This document shows positions 4,439 to 6,188 of a stretch of 6,188 nucleotides of DNA, one piece after another. This DNA is from Beijerinckiaceae bacterium (GTDB taxonomy: Bacteria; Pseudomonadota; Alphaproteobacteria; Rhizobiales; Beijerinckiaceae). The notes under the pieces are model-generated. The model saw nothing but the letters and a program-made list of their open reading frames with translations. It was not told where the DNA came from and did no database searches. The stretch is taken from assembly GCA_022702195.1 (NCBI GenBank), contig JAKONB010000001.1:1-6188 (forward strand). Direction: 5' to 3'. Positions within the stretch are counted from its first letter, which is position 1, and every line of letters begins with the position of its first letter. A program made the translations under genes and the position numbers.

Positions 4439-5677
4439 GTGATTCGCGTCCTGCATACCGGCGACTGGCATATCGGCCAGACCCTGCGCGGCTACGGCCG
4501 CCACGCGGAGCACGCCGCCGTCTTCGCCCGGCTGACCCAGATCGTGGTGGAGCAGGAGGTCGACGCGCTGGTGGTGGCCGGCGACGTCTTCGACAGCCAG
4601 AACCCCTCGGGCGAGGCCCAGCGCCTGTTCTACGAGGTGCTGATGCGCCTTCATCAGGCCCGGCCGGAGATGACCATCGTCATCACCGCCGGCAACCACG
4701 ACGCCGCCGGCCGGCTCGAGGCGCCCCGGCCGCTCCTCGACGCCATCGGCGTCCACGTCATCGGCAACATCCGCCGCCGGGACGGGGCCATCGACATCGA
4801 CCGCCACCTCATCCCGGTGCGGGTTCGCGGCGAGATCGCCGCCCGGGTGCTCGCGGTCTCCTATCCCACCGCCGCCTGCCTGCCGCCGCTCCAGCGTGCC
4901 GGGGAAGGGGCCGGGTCGCCCATCGTCCGCGCGGTGCGCATCCTTTACGCGCAGCTGGCCGAGGCCGCCGAGCCGCACCGGGCCGGCCTGCCCCTGGTGG
5001 CCACCGGCCATCTCCACGTGGCCGGCGGCCTCGAATCGGAGGGGGCCGAGCGGCGCATCCTGGTGGGGGGCGAGCACGCGGTGCCGCCCGACGTGTTCCC
5101 GGCGACGGCGGATTACGTCGCCCTCGGCCATCTGCACAAAGCGCAACACATGTTGCAGTCTCATGTGCGCTACAGCGGCTCGCTGATCCCGCTCTCGGCG
5201 GCCGAGCAGCCCTACCGGCACGGGGTCACGCTGGTGACCCTGGGCGACGGCCCGGCGCGGTTCGAACATATCCCGGTGGGCCGCCCGGTGCCGTTCTGGC
5301 GGCTGCCGCAGACGGGCGACATGCCGCTGTCGGAACTCGGGGACCGGCTGGCCGCCCTCGGGCTCGATCCGGCCATGCCTCTGGAAACACAGCCCTTCGT
5401 CCAGGTCCGCCTCGCCCGGACCGGGCTCGGCCCCGGCTACCGCGCCGAGGTCGACCGCATCGCGGAGGGCTTCCCGGTGCGGGTGGTCGACGTCCGGGTC
5501 ACGCCGCTCGCCCAGGCGGAGGACCCGGTCGCGGGCGGCGAGCTGCCGGTTCGCCTGGCCGAGCGCGACCCGGAGGACCTGTTCCGCCTCGCCTTCGAAC
5601 GCAGCCTCGGCCATCCGCCCGAACCCGCCCATCTCGAGGTCTTCCACCGCGCCCGGGCCGAGGCCGAGCGCGCCTGA
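4439..5677 (+). CDS. sbcD: Exonuclease subunit SbcD (Mre11-type nuclease)
   Basis: SbcD is the metal-dependent nuclease of the SbcCD complex, which cleaves hairpins and degrades protein-blocked or double-strand DNA ends in the cytoplasm with the SbcC ATPase. The 412-aa length is close to E. coli SbcD (400). All calcineurin-like phosphoesterase motifs are present in order: GDWH (D9, H11), GDVFD (D49, D52), GNHD (N86, H87, D88), GHLH (H191) and GHLH (H231, H233). HVRYSGSLIPLS, as in SbcD, follows near residue 245. The C-terminal third (about 290-412) matches the family's capping and SbcC-binding region, including an EDLFRLAFERSL helix. The GTG start is fixed by the next Met being at residue 69. 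sbcC normally follows sbcD directly, but here a 242-bp gap and a GAF-domain gene come next. Some homologues are named only as DNA repair metallophosphoesterases. Confidence 0.92.
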   Translation: MIRVLHTGDWHIGQTLRGYGRHAEHAAVFARLTQIVVEQEVDALVVAGDVFDSQNPSGEAQRLFYEVLMRLHQARPEMTIVITAGNHDAAGRLEAPRPLLDAIGVHVIGNIRRRDGAIDIDRHLIPVRVRGEIAARVLAVSYPTAACLPPLQRAGEGAGSPIVRAVRILYAQLAEAAEPHRAGLPLVATGHLHVAGGLESEGAERRILVGGEHAVPPDVFPATADYVALGHLHKAQHMLQSHVRYSGSLIPLSAAEQPYRHGVTLVTLGDGPARFEHIPVGRPVPFWRLPQTGDMPLSELGDRLAALGLDPAMPLETQPFVQVRLARTGLGPGYRAEVDRIAEGFPVRVVDVRVTPLAQAEDPVAGGELPVRLAERDPEDLFRLAFERSLGHPPEPAHLEVFHRARAEAERA

Positions 5678-5700
5678 GCCGCCGGCCGGGCGCGCCGGAT

Positions 5701-5737
5701 TGCCTCTCTATCATCCTGAGAAGGCACGCTAAATTTT
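5701..5737 (+). terminator. Possible terminator after sbcD
   Basis: TGCCT-CTC (5701-5708) can pair with GAG-a-AGGCA (5718-5726), giving eight pairs with one bulged A around a 9-nt loop. An AT-rich stretch containing four Ts (5734-5737) comes 7 nt later. It begins 23 bp after the sbcD stop. A shorter GC hairpin (CCGGC 5682-5686 with GCCGG 5694-5698) precedes it. The late, short T-run makes this a weak call. Confidence 0.3.
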
Positions 5738-5825
5738 CTCCCGGATCTTTCGGGTCCATGTCCGCGACGGCCTCACGCGGTCGTTCTGCGGACGGCCCAT
5801 GCCGCATAGGAAAATCCCCCGACAG

Positions 5826-5835
5826 CCTGTACAGG
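5826..5835. promoter_or_regulatory. Perfect palindrome CCTGTACAGG upstream of the GAF-domain gene
   Basis: This 10-bp perfect dyad lies 84 bp before the TTG start of the GAF-domain gene and may bind a dimeric regulator. The half CCTGT/ACAGG resembles the outer halves of LuxR-type boxes, but those have a longer spacer, so this is not a canonical lux box. No clear -10/-35 pair was found in this gap. Confidence 0.25.
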
Positions 5836-5909
5836 TGGCACTGCGCGTTTCCGATGCGGAGGCGCCCGCCCGTATCGCTCCGCAATGCGCTCCTGGCGCG
5901 TTCGTTGCC

Positions 5910-5914
5910 GGAGG
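5910..5914 (+). promoter_or_regulatory. Ribosome binding site pointing to a TTG start
   Basis: GGAGG is followed by 5 nt and then TTG at 5920. This is the best Shine-Dalgarno in the region. The in-frame ATG at 5854 has none comparable, although a short GGA-like stretch cannot be excluded there. Confidence 0.6.
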
Positions 5915-5919
5915 TTCGA

Positions 5920-6188
5920 TTGAGTAGAGCTGGAGACGAGACCGAATGGCGCGGTAAGATCCTCGCCCGCTACGGCATTCTCGACACGCCGGCCGAACCG
6001 CAATTCGACGATCTCGTTCGGCTCGCCTCGCTGTCGATTGGCATGCCGGTCTCCCTCATCTCGCTGCTCGACCACGATCGCCAATGGTTCAAGGCCGGAA
6101 CGGGCTTCGACCAGGGCGAGACCCCGCTGGCGGTCTCGATCTGCGCCCATGCGGTGCGCGGCAGCGACCTGCTGGTGATTCCCGACAC
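5920..6188 (+). CDS. GAF-domain signalling protein, probably a sensor kinase (N-terminal part only)
   Basis: The first 89 residues are visible; the gene runs off the window. From about residue 13 the sequence is the N-terminal GAF arrangement common in bacterial sensor proteins. It shows LARYGILDTPAEPQFDDL (15-32), then PVSLISLLD-x-DRQWFKA (43-59) and ETPLAVSICAHAV (67-79). These define a cytosolic sensory GAF domain with no signal peptide. In this group such domains usually precede a histidine kinase (often HWE type) or a diguanylate cyclase, but the output domain lies outside, so the function is open. The TTG at 5920 is chosen for its GGAGG; ATG 5854 would add 22 Arg/Leu-rich residues. A perfect palindrome lies 84 bp upstream. 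It is separate from sbcD by 242 bp and probably has its own promoter. Confidence 0.8.
   Translation, partial: MSRAGDETEWRGKILARYGILDTPAEPQFDDLVRLASLSIGMPVSLISLLDHDRQWFKAGTGFDQGETPLAVSICAHAVRGSDLLVIPD

Noticed and set aside
4421..5647. A 408-codon minus-strand open frame opposite sbcD
   Set aside because: Its composition (His/Arg/Gly/Asp-rich) is that of a reverse-frame shadow of a GC-rich gene. SbcD on the other strand has all its catalytic motifs.
5682..5698. CCGGC/GCCGG hairpin just after sbcD as an intrinsic terminator
   Set aside because: The 5-bp GC stem has no T-run behind it; the hairpin at 5701-5726 is the better candidate.
5773..6150. Minus-strand open frame opposite the GAF-domain gene
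   Set aside because: The plus strand encodes recognisable GAF motifs in register; the reverse frame shows none.

Overview
The window is very GC-rich chromosomal DNA, by eye about 70% G+C. It looks alphaproteobacterial, most likely Methylobacterium/Methylorubrum or a close Hyphomicrobiales relative. The pointers are a DUF2125 protein, small Ala-rich secreted proteins with an AxA-Q cleavage style, a close match to the alphaproteobacterial EcfG stress promoter, and a GAF N-terminus typical of sensor kinases in this group. The genus is inference; nothing in the window is diagnostic. I saw no tRNA, rRNA, insertion sequence or CRISPR array.

Layout. Positions 1-1400 hold three short minus-strand genes in tandem, all encoding predicted exported or membrane-anchored proteins: a 60-aa protein (1218-1400), an 88-aa protein ending in a two-cysteine module (787-1053) and a 155-aa Gly/Tyr-rich then Arg-rich protein with an exact pentapeptide repeat (43-510). 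Divergent from these is a DUF2125 membrane-anchored envelope protein (1583-2695, +). It converges on a Tat-type L,D-transpeptidase (2953-3885, -), and the 257-bp gap between them carries three separate inverted repeats. Divergent from the transpeptidase is an 84-aa secreted protein (4162-4416, +), a clear paralogue of the 88-aa protein. Only 22 bp later comes sbcD (4439-5677, +), with no sbcC beside it. The window ends inside a GAF-domain signalling gene (5920 onward, +) that appears to start at TTG.

How the parts relate. Six of the eight genes encode proteins predicted to act in or across the envelope, and one (the transpeptidase) remodels peptidoglycan. A shared envelope role for the small proteins is plausible but unproven. 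SbcD is a DNA-repair nuclease and looks functionally unrelated, although it is probably co-transcribed with the small secreted protein in front of it. The most novel element is the paralogous pair of mini-proteins. Each ends in the same 24-residue cysteine-bracketed module (C-x2-SRR-x-LW-x3-EGW-x-V-x2-VT-x-CR), and they lie about 3.1 kb apart on opposite strands. No intergenic gap exceeds 300 bp; gaps of 164 to 276 bp are described through the sites found in them.
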